From: Gentiana macrophylla
Taxonomy: Eukaryota; Streptophyta; Magnoliopsida; Gentianales; Gentianaceae
Direction: 5' to 3'
NCBI GenBank assembly: GCA_026214975.1
Contig: CM047808.1
Span: 64,816,583-64,880,582 of the forward strand
Length of the DNA stretch: 64,000 bases
Shown: piece by piece, positions 1 to 8,917 of the stretch
Position numbering within the stretch: the first letter of the stretch is position 1
How the letters are laid out: each line of letters begins with the position of its first letter
The notes under the pieces: model-generated
Database searches by the model: none
Seen by the model: the letters and a program-made list of their open reading frames with translations, nothing else
Told to the model about the DNA's origin: nothing
Program-made: the position numbers and the translations under genes

Positions 1-1002
1 AGGGAATAATTGATTTGGGTCGTTGTGGATTGACTAACTAAAGCGGCGCATTTCATTCCGATGAAAGACACTTGGAGTAAGACGGAGTTGGCTATGGCAT
101 ACCGGTGGAATATTGTGAGACTACATGGCATACCCAGCAGCATTGTGTCAGATAGAGATGCGAGATTCATATCTCGGTTTTGGCGAGAGCTACTGAGCAG
201 CCTTGGGGACGGAACTACGAATGAGTCTGACTTTTCACCTGCTACCGATGGTCGACGGAGAGGACCATACAAACCTTGGAAGACATGCTGAGGGCATGTG
301 TGTTAGAATTCAAAGGCTCTTAGGAGGAAAAGCTCGATCATATTGAGTTCTCATACAACAACAGCTACCATGCCAGTATTAAGATGGCACCTTTTGAGGC
401 ACTTTATGGTAGGAAGTGCAAGAGTCCGGTTTGTTGGGACGATTCGTCCGAGGCAGTGGTTTTGGGACCGCAGATGATCGAAGATATGATTAAACAGGTG
501 CAGATAATCCGAGAATAGATGAAGGCTGCCCAGGATAGGCAGAAGAGTTATGCAGACTTACACCGCCGGGATATTGAGTTCTCCGCGGGCGATAAAGTAT
601 TGCTACGAGTATCACCAACCAGAGGTGTGATGCGTTTTGGCAAGAAAGGGAAGTTGAGTCCCAAGTACGTGGGGCCATATGAGGTCTTGGACCGCATAGG
701 TGAAGTAGCATATAGACTAGCTTTGCCACCGGCGTTGGATAAAGTGCATAACGTGTTCCATGTATCTCAATTGCGCAAGTACGTGAGTGATCCTTCTCAC
801 GTGATTGAACCGGAGGTGGTTGATCTAGATCAGTCCTTGACTTATGAGGAGGTACCGGTGCAGATATTAGATACCAAGGTACGGAAAACAAGGGGACGTG
901 AGGTTAGCATCGTCAAGGTCCTATGGTCTAACCATGCCACTGAGGAGGCAACATGGGAAGCCGAGGATGCTATGCGATAGAAGTACCCGAATTTGTTCTC
1001 TT
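1..1002 (+). pseudogene. Ty3/gypsy chromovirus integrase C-terminal half with chromodomain (degenerate)
   Basis: This is the 3' end of a retrotransposon pol gene, cut by the left window edge. Readable segments follow the chromovirus (Tekay/Del-like) integrase. The catalytic core has HGIP and SIVSDRDARF near 124-175, so the second catalytic Asp is present. The stretch FEALYGRKC follows near 395-420. The C-terminal part KVLLRVSPTRGVMRFGKKGK and FHVSQLRKY (about 590-780) leads into a chromodomain-like tail with VLWSNH and EEATWE (about 830-980). The product would join cDNA to the target and direct insertion to marked chromatin. The frame is broken near 215-300, an in-frame TAG replaces an Arg codon near 516, and TAG interrupts the tail before KYPNLF. 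Function is therefore lost. The polypurine tract and LTR follow directly, confirming this is the element's 3' end. Confidence 0.9.
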
Positions 1003-1047
1003 AAGGTATGCATTTTCAAGCCTTGTACGTAAAATCCTTTTGCTTAT

Positions 1048-1140
1048 CTTCGGGGACGAAGGGTGTTTTAAGGGGGGTGGAACAGCGCCCGTTACGAACC
1101 TGAACTTCGAGGACGAAGTTTTGTTTTAAGGGGGGAAGGA
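1048..1140 (+). promoter_or_regulatory. Duplicated stem-loop plus polypurine tract (chromovirus 3' PPT)
   Basis: Two related modules lie about 60 bp apart. The first has stem CTTCG-GGGA-CGAAG (1048-1061) followed by a purine run AAGGGGGG (1070-1077). The second has stem AACTTCG-AGGA-CGAAGTT (1103-1120) followed by AAGGGGGGAAGGA (1128-1140). The second abuts the LTR, so it is the expected plus-strand primer. The upstream copy may be a decoy or a second initiation site (inference). Confidence 0.8.
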
Positions 1141-1855
1141 TGTAATATCCCGAAAGTTTGACGTCCTGATTAATTAAGTAAAAGATCTAATTATTTGGGA
1201 AATTATGGGATTTATTAGTTTTATGGAGGAATTTACAAAAAAAAGAAGAGCCACAAAAAAAAATTATTTCAGCCCCAAAAACCCTCCCCTTGCCGCCGAC
1301 CCTCTTGTAAGGAAGAAGGAGAGAAATCTCTCCTTGGGGTTTAGGAATTCGTCGTCGTCATCATCGGTAAGCTTCGTTGTTTCTTTTCCTACATCTCGAG
1401 CACGACGATCGGCCGACCAAAGGTCATGGCCGATCCCCTTGTGCGTTGGAAAGGGGACTGTGCGATCTAGGGTTCTATCTTTGGGGATCACTAGAATTGT
1501 TCGGTGATTACTTTTTATATATATATATAGATTCGGGCTTCGTAGAGGAGCGATTTTATCTCGATGGCAGAGGGCCTTCAAGAAACCCAGCTTAACCGGT
1601 AAGAATATAATCCTGTTAATCTTTTTCTAAAGTGTTATGCTGTCAAATTTTATTCAAGGGTGTTTACACTTGGTTGTCCTGTTTGGGAATGTTATACGTT
1701 CATAGTAGTGTGTTTTTGCATGGTTAAAATCTATAGTTGACATGATACTGTTGTGTGGAGTTTTTTGGGCTTAAAGTGTTGCTTTTGCTGCTGTTTTGTT
1801 GTGAAACGGCTCAGAAATCGCATGGAGAAATGTTTGGGTTCGAGATGAAACCCAG

Positions 1856-2174
1856 GTGGACGGGCGTCCAGGCCTTCTGGACGGGCGTCTGCATTGATTC
1901 CATTTCAGACGGGCGTCCTGAATTTTCTGGACGGGCGTCTACCCTGGGTAGTTTTCCTTGGACGGGCGTCTGGGTTACATGGACGGACGTCTGAGGGGTC
2001 GTTTTACATTCAGGATCTAACTCTGTTAGATTGGACGGGCGTCTATACATTCTAGACGGGCGGCTAATATTTTGGACGGGTGTCTGATAGTTTGGACGGG
2101 CGTCCAGTAGAGTACTTGGACGGGCGTCCAGTAGAGTACTTGGACGGGCGTCCGGCCTTCCAAACGGGCGTCTA
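1856..2174 (+). repeat. Array of about 13 GGACGGGCGTCC near-palindromes
   Basis: About thirteen copies or close variants of GGACGGGCGTCC occur in 320 bp inside the chromovirus LTR, with irregular spacing of 15-50 bp. Two units near 2093-2140 form a perfect direct repeat with the linker AGTAGAGTACTT. Each motif has inverted half-sites GGACG and CGTCC around GG. The same motif recurs in several Athila-like elements elsewhere in the window. Confidence 0.9.
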
Positions 2175-2311
2175 GTCTATGTTGTTTTCCTTCTTTGGTA
2201 GCTGTGGTTCGATCTTATGAATATGTTTTGGGGGTCATGTCTTGATGGGTCAGGGGTATTGACATCACTGTGGGATTTGGATTTTAGGCATTGAGGTTTG
2301 TAGACTCTTAG

Positions 2312-2470
2312 TGGTTGGGCCGGATAGGGTAGAACTTGAAGCCGGGAACCCGGGAAGGTTTCCTTACGACTTCAATGACCTTAGCGTATTTGGGGAGTTG
2401 CAGACATTGGTATGGTTGGGCCGGATAGGGTAGCACCCGAAGCCGGGAAGCCGGGAAGGTTTCCTTGCAC
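2312..2470 (+). repeat. 101-bp-period tandem duplication in the chromovirus LTR
   Basis: The block GGTTGGGCCGGATAGGGTAG through GGAAGGTTTCCTT occurs at about 2312-2365 and again at about 2413-2466, with a few substitutions. It lies downstream of the motif array in the LTR. It is probably an LTR-internal duplication; no function is evident. Confidence 0.8.
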
Positions 2471-2609
2471 CCCAGTACGTGATGGTCCATCTAGTATGGT
2501 ACCATTGGATGACCTTTAGGATCCTCCTCTCTGGGGCTTTACCCTTTTGAGGGATGTGCACATTCGGGACCTTTAGGTGGATAGTGGTGATGTATGGTAT
2601 CCGCTATGG

Positions 2610-2614
2610 GTTGG
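2610..2614 (+). repeat. Target site duplication, left (GTTGG)
   Basis: GTTGG immediately precedes the left terminus TGTTAAGG of LARD-1 and matches 8443-8447 exactly. Confidence 0.92.
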
Positions 2615-3192
2615 TGTTAAGGGTCAATTTGTAGTGTTTTATAAGGATATATTTTATATCAATATTCCCCATATATGGATGTTTTTCGTAGAATTCGAGC
2701 TTATAATCGATTAATTGAGCAAATGACGTTTTGAATAGTTAAAATGCAAAATCGAGTAAATATCGTGGTTTTATTATCTATTTTGTATGGTTTTACGTTT
2801 TGCTCGGTTTTGTCATCTTTTAGGTGCACAAATGTGGAATGGAAGAGGTCTAAATGATGTTTGATTGAAGATTAAAGTGGAAAGAAAGAGATACAAGAGG
2901 ATGAAGATGAAATAAAGCTTGGGAAAATCCGAAAACGACTCGTAATACGACGGGCTAATCAAAAGGCGTTTTACGAAGAAGAGTCCTTAATGAAAGTTGT
3001 AGAGTTTTCCAAGAGCTTTTTTATGACATTCGGATCATAATTTTTGGAGGTCTACAACTCAAGATATGAATTTTAGAAGTTTTATTCCAATAAATATGTA
3101 ATCGAAGGATTCAGTTCAAGAAACCCTGAACGAACGTCCACCGCCGTATTGAGCCCAAACGACTTAAAACATTACTCCAGCCGCCTCTCATA

Positions 3193-3203
3193 TCTATATA
3201 AAG
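3193..3203 (+). promoter_or_regulatory. TATA box of the LARD-1 LTR promoter
   Basis: TCTATATAAAG is a strong plant TATA match at the position where U3 should end. The same element is present in the 3' LTR at about 7486-7496. It is followed by the leader hairpin at 3287-3315. Confidence 0.7.
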
Positions 3204-3286
3204 CAGCAGCTTGTAACCCTAATAATTCACAATTCATTCAGCCGCAAAAAGCAAAGGAGCAGCGGCAACTTGAGAGTTCCAAGGCC

Positions 3287-3315
3287 GATCACCCGAGCCT
3301 TGTGCTCGGGTGATC
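3287..3315 (+). promoter_or_regulatory. LTR leader hairpin (12-bp perfect stem)
   Basis: GATCACCCGAGC and GCTCGGGTGATC pair perfectly around the loop CTTGT. The sequence would be in the transcript leader, about 90 nt after the TATA box. The 3' LTR carries the identical hairpin at 7580-7608. Confidence 0.85.
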
Positions 3316-4154
3316 CGGGTTAGATTAGGATGTCGTTTTTCTTCCGTTTTCGATTCATGGATTCAATCATGTACCAAACTACGTGAGTTTATTTATTTAA
3401 TTTATTCAGTCCTTATTAGTTTTTTATGATCTTTAATTTATTTTGTATCGTTCTATGATTTTGATGCTATGATGTGAATTAGATCGAGAGATCGCTTTGC
3501 TATTGATACGTTTACAACATACGGAAGTTGCGTAGAGACTAGATCACCATAGAAAGATAGGATCTTTAATCATTAATTATGTGACAAATTAATTGGTTAA
3601 TTATCTAGGTTGTTAGATTCTAAAATACGAGAGTTAACCTGAATCTACACCGAGTTTTGTTTGGTAAATCGATCTCAACATTCGGAAGATGAGAGATTGA
3701 TAAATTGGGCTCACTAAGGAATTAGGAATCCATAGCTTGAGATTAAATCCACTAAGGAATTAGGGATTTGTATCTCGTGAAAAGGTGAAACCACAATTTG
3801 AATTAAAATCACGAGATGAACTAGGATTGAAATCACTTGGTTTGTGCACTGTTTGATCCCATGTATCTTTAGTTTAGTTTAGGTTGTGTTATTTTATTTC
3901 GTAGGTTAGATTTATTTTAATTGCTCTTTCGTTTATTTTATTTGTTCTTTCGTTTATTCGTTTTTCCTAAGTAACAATTGAAAGGAATTAGTGAAATTAG
4001 ATTCAACATCCCAATTCCCTGTGGATCGACCCCTTACTCACTTCGCTCTACTATCAATTACCCGGTATTCGGCCGGTTAGGAGTTAGTTTTGCATGGTAG
4101 TTAGGGTTTATAAATTTTCTTTTGTTTAAGGATGCAAAATCCCTCCAACAAAAG

Positions 4155-4172
4155 TGGCGCCGTTGCCGGGGA
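4155..4172 (+). promoter_or_regulatory. Primer-binding site for tRNA-Asp (GUC)
   Basis: TGGCGCCGTTGCCGGGGA, 4 nt after the 5' LTR, is complementary to the 3' end of plant tRNA-Asp. This primer is characteristic of the Athila group. Confidence 0.9.
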
Positions 4173-6875
4173 ATCGGTGTTTTGTTGAATCTTCTTTCGT
4201 TAATTTTTCTATTTTGTTACGTTTTATTTGTTTTTATTTTATTTCAATAAAAGTAGCGTGAAATAAATCGAGAGTTTTTATTTTTGCCGTGTTTCGATAA
4301 CCGTTGGGTTAAGAATGTGCAAAAAGTTTTTTACTCGATTTGTGAAACGTGAACTATATGGAAGTATAATCTAATCTTAACCTTGTGTGCTCTGTGCTAA
4401 AATTTATATGCGGCTGTTGTATGTGTGTTGATGATGATTAGTTAGGGTTTGCTGTGTTTTTTTATGTTTACATTTGCAAAGTCGTTGTTTGACGAAGCGT
4501 TCGTAAGTCAACACCCGTCGATTCATAATCTGCGGTGAACGCCCGTTTGACTTGTCGAACGAGCGTCGAGGCTAAAAATCCAGGTGAACGCCCGTCTGCT
4601 TTGTTGAACGCACGTCCAGGTTCCAGAATTCCTCTTAACTTGATTTTTAATGCTTTATTTGATATGGATACTTTAATTTGAGCTTCTGTGGCTAATTGTT
4701 TTTACGTAGATGATCTGAACTTGCATGTTTACATCTTTCCATCTACCGATCCATGTTAAATAACTGATTAATTTTTATATGCATGATTCATCTATGCAAG
4801 TTATAGTCACTGTCGGTTCTCGTGATGCGCTATAATCGGTCTTATTGTTATTTAGTAGCTAATGTCGGTTTCCGTATGCTACATACCGCTGATGAATCTT
4901 TTAAGCTTTGAGACTTATGTGCTTCCTTGTTGTTTTTGTAGTTCATATGGGTAGCTACTGTCGGTTTTCCGTATGCTACGTCCAGGCCATATGAGTTATA
5001 TCTGTTTAGTATAGCTTCTCGTTGGTTTCCATAATGCTATCACTTTTTACGAGTCTTAAAGCGCCACTCACACGCATGTAATGAACAAGATCATCGTTTA
5101 TCGTAACTTTGTCATTATCTCGTAGACGTTTATTATATACATGTCATGTTGCAAATGAGTGGGCTAGTTTTCTTTTTTTTATTTTCTTTTATTTTTGCAT
5201 ATCATTTAGATGCATATCATTTAGTTGCATGTCATCTAGTTGCATTGTTTTCCTATTTTCTTTTATTTTTCTTGAGCATAGTTAATCATCGGTTTCTCGT
5301 AATACTACCTCGTTTTCTTTATTTTTAGTTTTTGCATAGGCCGTAGTCACTGTAGGGTTGTCCTCTCAACTTGCTCAGCCTGAGCCTGTCAGAATTTATT
5401 TTTATTTATTTTATTTTTAGGATTGCATATCATGTAGGCTGCATTGTAGTATATTTTCATGTAGTTGCACCTAGCCTCTTGTTGTGTAATGTTCCATGTA
5501 TATGTATTCCATCTTTATATGAGCTTAAATTTGAAATATCTCTATATCTCCTTTTCCATGTGCTTTATATATGTAATCTTTTCTTTTTCCCGTAGACTCT
5601 TTTGCAGATCAAATCTGCAGGATACTTTCTATAGCTATTCTCAAGCACTTTAAAGATGTATTCGGTTGTCTGTGATGCTCCACGCTCATCGAGCTATTCA
5701 AGCAATCCTGGTTCTTGTTGGTTCCTCCAGACTGCCAAAGATCCAATCACTAAGTTCTCTAATTTATTATTTCGTATAACTTGAGGACAAGTTGCAATCT
5801 AAGTGTGGGGAAGGATAGATGATTTATGTGACTACTTTCGTTTGCTCATATTTTTAGTATTTCTATGAAAAGTGCTTAATTTTCAAATTTTTTGTTATAT
5901 CCCGAGTAGACAAAGGCATATCTTTGCTTGAGTTTATATCATTTTGCTATATTCTGTATATTTAGTAATTTTAGTTGTTTCACCCGACACACTTTTTCAC
6001 ATGCCATAGTAAATGATGAGCTAAATGTTGAAAGCCTACCCCATTTTTGTTAGAGATTTTTGATGATTATAGCATGTTTCTTTGCTTATGTACAATTCTT
6101 GAAAAGTTTAGTAGTTTGTATTCTAGGATTAAAGTATGACATACTGTGAATATCTGTAAGTTTGAATGTGATAAGTGAAACGTAATTAAGTCTTTGCAAT
6201 AGTAATAAATTGTTTACTTGAGGTGTTATGCTCGATTAGTGCAGTACTACTAGAAAATAATCTTTTCCACTTGCCACCAAATCTCTAAGTAAACATAATT
6301 GTAATTGTGTGTGTCGGAAGTCGGGTTTATGATTTGGGTGAGGTAGGGTGTACCACGTATGTCCTATTCCACTATGATGACCAAAAGCTCACGACAGTCA
6401 GTTTATAGCTACCTTATGATTGGAGTAAGGTAGGGGATTATATTGAAATGTCCTATTCTCGCACATGAGGCAAAAGCTTATTCTCGATGTGTGTTAGAAA
6501 AGTGTGAAAAAGTGAAAATATTGAAATATATTATTATGAATAAGTAAGGACTTAGTTATCGTTAATCTTATACCCAGTATAAACTGAAGGATATGTTGTA
6601 GGGATTATCCTCTGAGTCTGTCAGAAATGTTTTAGATATTCTCTACTATTTCTTTTTGGGATATGTATGTTTTGTAAAGTGCCTGTTATAATTTTTGAAT
6701 ATTTCTAACTTAGATGGGAAACCGGGCTAGTTTTGGTTTGAATAACTTTCAAATTGTGGACCTTAGTGGAAGTTTATTATGGCTATGCACACACTACACG
6801 GGTGAACTTCTAAGTTATTGAATATACTTCATATTTGTATGGATGTTTATTTGTCTCGAGCTTGACTTTGTTTTG
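4173..6875 (+). other. LARD-1 non-coding interior
   Basis: About 2.7 kb without coding capacity. Near the primer site lies a cluster of ACGCCCGT/CGAACGAGCGTC motifs (about 4493-4620). The next part (about 4640-5600) resembles the interiors at 42.2-43.1 kb (plus) and 44.7-45.5 and 49.5-50.3 kb (minus). A stem AACTTG-AGGA-CAAGTT with AAGTGTGGGGAAGGA follows (5778-5815). A block at about 6295-6500 resembles 52.85-53.04 kb and 60.77-60.95 kb in reverse. It contains two half-repeats, each with ATGTCCTATTC and AAAAGCT. The conservation suggests cis-acting roles such as packaging or priming (inference). Confidence 0.8.
5778..5815 (+). promoter_or_regulatory. Internal stem-loop plus polypurine module of LARD-1
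   Basis: The 16-nt hairpin AACTTG-AGGA-CAAGTT (5778-5793) is followed 7 nt later by AAGTGTGGGGAAGGA. This resembles the 3' polypurine tract about 1.1 kb downstream, like a central polypurine tract. Confidence 0.7.
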
Positions 6876-6912
6876 TTTTGCTCGGGACGAGCAAAAGATA
6901 AGTGTGGGGGAG
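6876..6912 (+). promoter_or_regulatory. 3' polypurine tract with adjacent hairpin, LARD-1
   Basis: The stem TTTTGCTCG / CGAGCAAAA with loop GGA (6876-6896) is followed by AAGTGTGGGGGAG next to the 3' LTR start at 6914. The tract is the expected plus-strand primer. The hairpin recurs at the same place in four other elements of this window. Confidence 0.85.
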
Positions 6913-6913
6913 T

Positions 6914-8442
6914 TGTTAAGGGTCAATTTGTAGTGTTTTATAAGGATATATTTTATATCAATATTCCCCATATATGGATGTTTTTCGTAGAATTTGAGCT
7001 TAATCGATTAATTGAGCAAATGACGTTTTGAATAGTTAAAATGCAAAATCGAGTAAATATCGTGGTTTTATTATTTATTTTGTATGGTTTTACGCTTTGC
7101 TCGGTTTTGTCATCTTTTAGGTGCACAAATGTGGAATGGAAGAGGTCTAAATGATGTTTGATTGAAGATTAAAGTGGAAAGAAAGAGATACAAGAGGATG
7201 AAGATGAAATAAAGCTTAGGAAAATCCAAACGACTTCGTAATACGACGGGCTAATCAAAAAGGCGTTTTTGAAGAAGAGTCCTTAATGAAAGTTGTAGAG
7301 TTTTCCGAGAGCTTTTTATGACATTCGGATCATAATTTTGGAGGTCTACAACTCAAGATATGAATTTTAGAAGTTTTATTCCAATAAATATGTAATCGAA
7401 GGATTGATTCAAGAAACCCTGAACGAACGTCCACCGCTGCATTGAGCCCAACCGACTTAAAACATTACTCCAGCCGCCTCTCATATCTATATAAAGCAGC
7501 AGCTTGTAACCCTAATAATTCACAATTCATTCAGCCGCAAAAAGCAAAGGAGCAGCGGCAACTTGAGAGTTCCAAGGCCGATCACCCGAGCCTTGTGCTC
7601 GGGTGATCCGGGTTAGATTAGGATGTCGTTTTTCTTCCGTTTTCGATTCATGGATTCAATCATGTACCAAACTACGTGAGTTTATTTATTTAATTTATTC
7701 AGTCCTTATTCGCTTTTTATGATCTTTAATTTATTTTGTATCGTTCTATGATTTTGTTGCTATGATGTGAATTAGATCGAGAGATCAGTTTGCTATTGAT
7801 ACGTTTACAACATATGGAAGTTGCGTAGACTAGATCACCATAGAAAGATAGGATCTTTAATCATTAATTATGTGACAAATTAATTGGTTAATTATCTAGG
7901 TTGTTAGATTCTAAAATACGAGAGTTAACCTGAATCTACACCGAGTTTTGTTTGGTAAATCGATCTCAACATTCGGAAGATGAGAGATTGATAAATTGGG
8001 CTCACTAAGGAATTAGGAATCCATAGCTTGAGATTAAATTCACTAAGGAATTAGGGATTTGTATCTCGTGTAAAAGTGAAACCACAATTTGAATTAAAAT
8101 CATGAGATGAACTAGATTGAAATCACTTGGTTTGTGCAATCGCTTTGATCCCATGTATCTTTAGTTTAGTTTAGGTTGTGTTATTTTATTTCGTAGGTTA
8201 GATTTATTTTAATTGCTCTTTCGTTTATTTTATTTGTTCTTTCGTTTATTCATTTTTCCTAAGTAACAATTGAAAGGAATTAGTGAAATTAGATTCAACA
8301 TCCTAATTCCCCGTGGATCGACCCCTTACTCACTTCGCTCTACTATCAATTACCTGGTATTCGGCCGGTTAGGAGTTAGTTTTGCATGGTAGTTAGTGTT
8401 TATAAATTTTCTTTTGTTTAATGATGCAAAATCCCTCCAACA
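6914..8442 (+). repeat. LARD-1 3' LTR
   Basis: This copy parallels 2615-4150, with the same ends, TATA box and leader hairpin. Small differences include AGATCAG here against AGATCGC in the 5' LTR, and CAATCGCTTTG here against CACTGTTTG there. Confidence 0.93.
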
Positions 8443-8447
8443 GTTGG
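8443..8447 (+). repeat. Target site duplication, right (GTTGG)
   Basis: Exact match to 2610-2614, immediately after the terminal CCAACA. The chromovirus LTR resumes from here to 8917. Confidence 0.92.
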
Positions 8448-8917
8448 TCGTAACTTTTATAGACTGGTTGTGTCCTTCATAGATTGGTGGTACTTTTCAT
8501 GGGTTGGTTTTACCTTACGTATACTAGACTTATTCTTACTCAACTTTATAGTTGACGGTTTTACTCTCGTTTGACCCTGCTATGATCCATTTATGGGGAG
8601 CAGATTCTTAGCAGGTATTTCTTTGGATGTTTGTTGATTGCGGGGATGTCGCGGGGTATCGAGAGCCACGTAGTCGCAGTCTTACGTTTCCACTTTACTG
8701 GATTTCTGGCACTTTAAGATTTTATTGACGTTTCCACATATCTTCATTTTCTTTTAAGAGATTGTAGTTACTTTGCCCCTTTTTAATAATGAATGGTGGA
8801 TGTTTATGTTTCTTCTGTTGTGGAATGTTGAGTGTTACTGCTGCGACTGTGTGTCATGAAGTGACGTTTCGGTGACCAATTCCGGCGGCCGACGGAATTG
8901 GAAACCGGGGTGTTACA

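Larger units (their letters stand above)
2615..4150 (+). repeat. LARD-1 5' LTR
   Basis: The LTR begins TGTTAAGGGTCAATTTG and ends CCCTCCAACA. A likely TATA box, CTATATAAAG, lies at 3194-3203, giving U3 of about 580 bp and a long R-U5. One GAACGAACGTCC motif (about 3131-3140) lies about 60 bp upstream of the TATA box. A strong hairpin lies about 90 bp downstream of it. Confidence 0.93.
2615..8442 (+). mobile_element. LARD-1: complete non-autonomous Athila-like LTR retrotransposon
   Basis: This 5,828-bp element has direct LTRs at 2615-4150 and 6914-8442, TG...CA ends and a perfect 5-bp target duplication. Its primer site matches the 3' end of plant tRNA-Asp, as in Athila-group gypsy elements. 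The 2.76-kb interior has no ORF over about 75 codons and no gag or pol motif, so it must depend on proteins from another element. Its interior is clearly related to the Athila-like elements at 40-61 kb, including both stem-loop/polypurine modules. The LTRs differ by roughly 2-3 % by eye, mostly single-base changes and small indels, so the insertion is fairly recent. It lies inside the chromovirus LTR. Confidence 0.93.
1141..8917 (+). mobile_element. Chromovirus 3' LTR, split by a nested element
   Basis: The LTR starts TGTAATATCCC immediately after the polypurine tract and ends GGGGTGTTACA, giving the TGTAA...TTACA termini usual for this lineage. Without the inserted element (2615-8442) and one copy of the duplicated GTTGG, it is about 1.94 kb. 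It contains a short TA run (about 1517-1531), the GGACGGGCGTCC array (1856-2174) and a 101-bp-period duplication (2312-2470). ORFs of 60-105 codons in it match nothing I recognise. Copia-A pol resumes at 8918, so this gypsy element landed in a copia element. Its 5' target duplication lies outside the window. Confidence 0.88.

Noticed and set aside
1205..1595. Small ORFs of about 70-105 codons
   Set aside because: They lie inside the chromovirus LTR, overlap on both strands and match no family I know.
1856..2174. CRISPR-like array
   Set aside because: The repeats are short, imperfect and irregularly spaced inside a plant LTR; no cas context.
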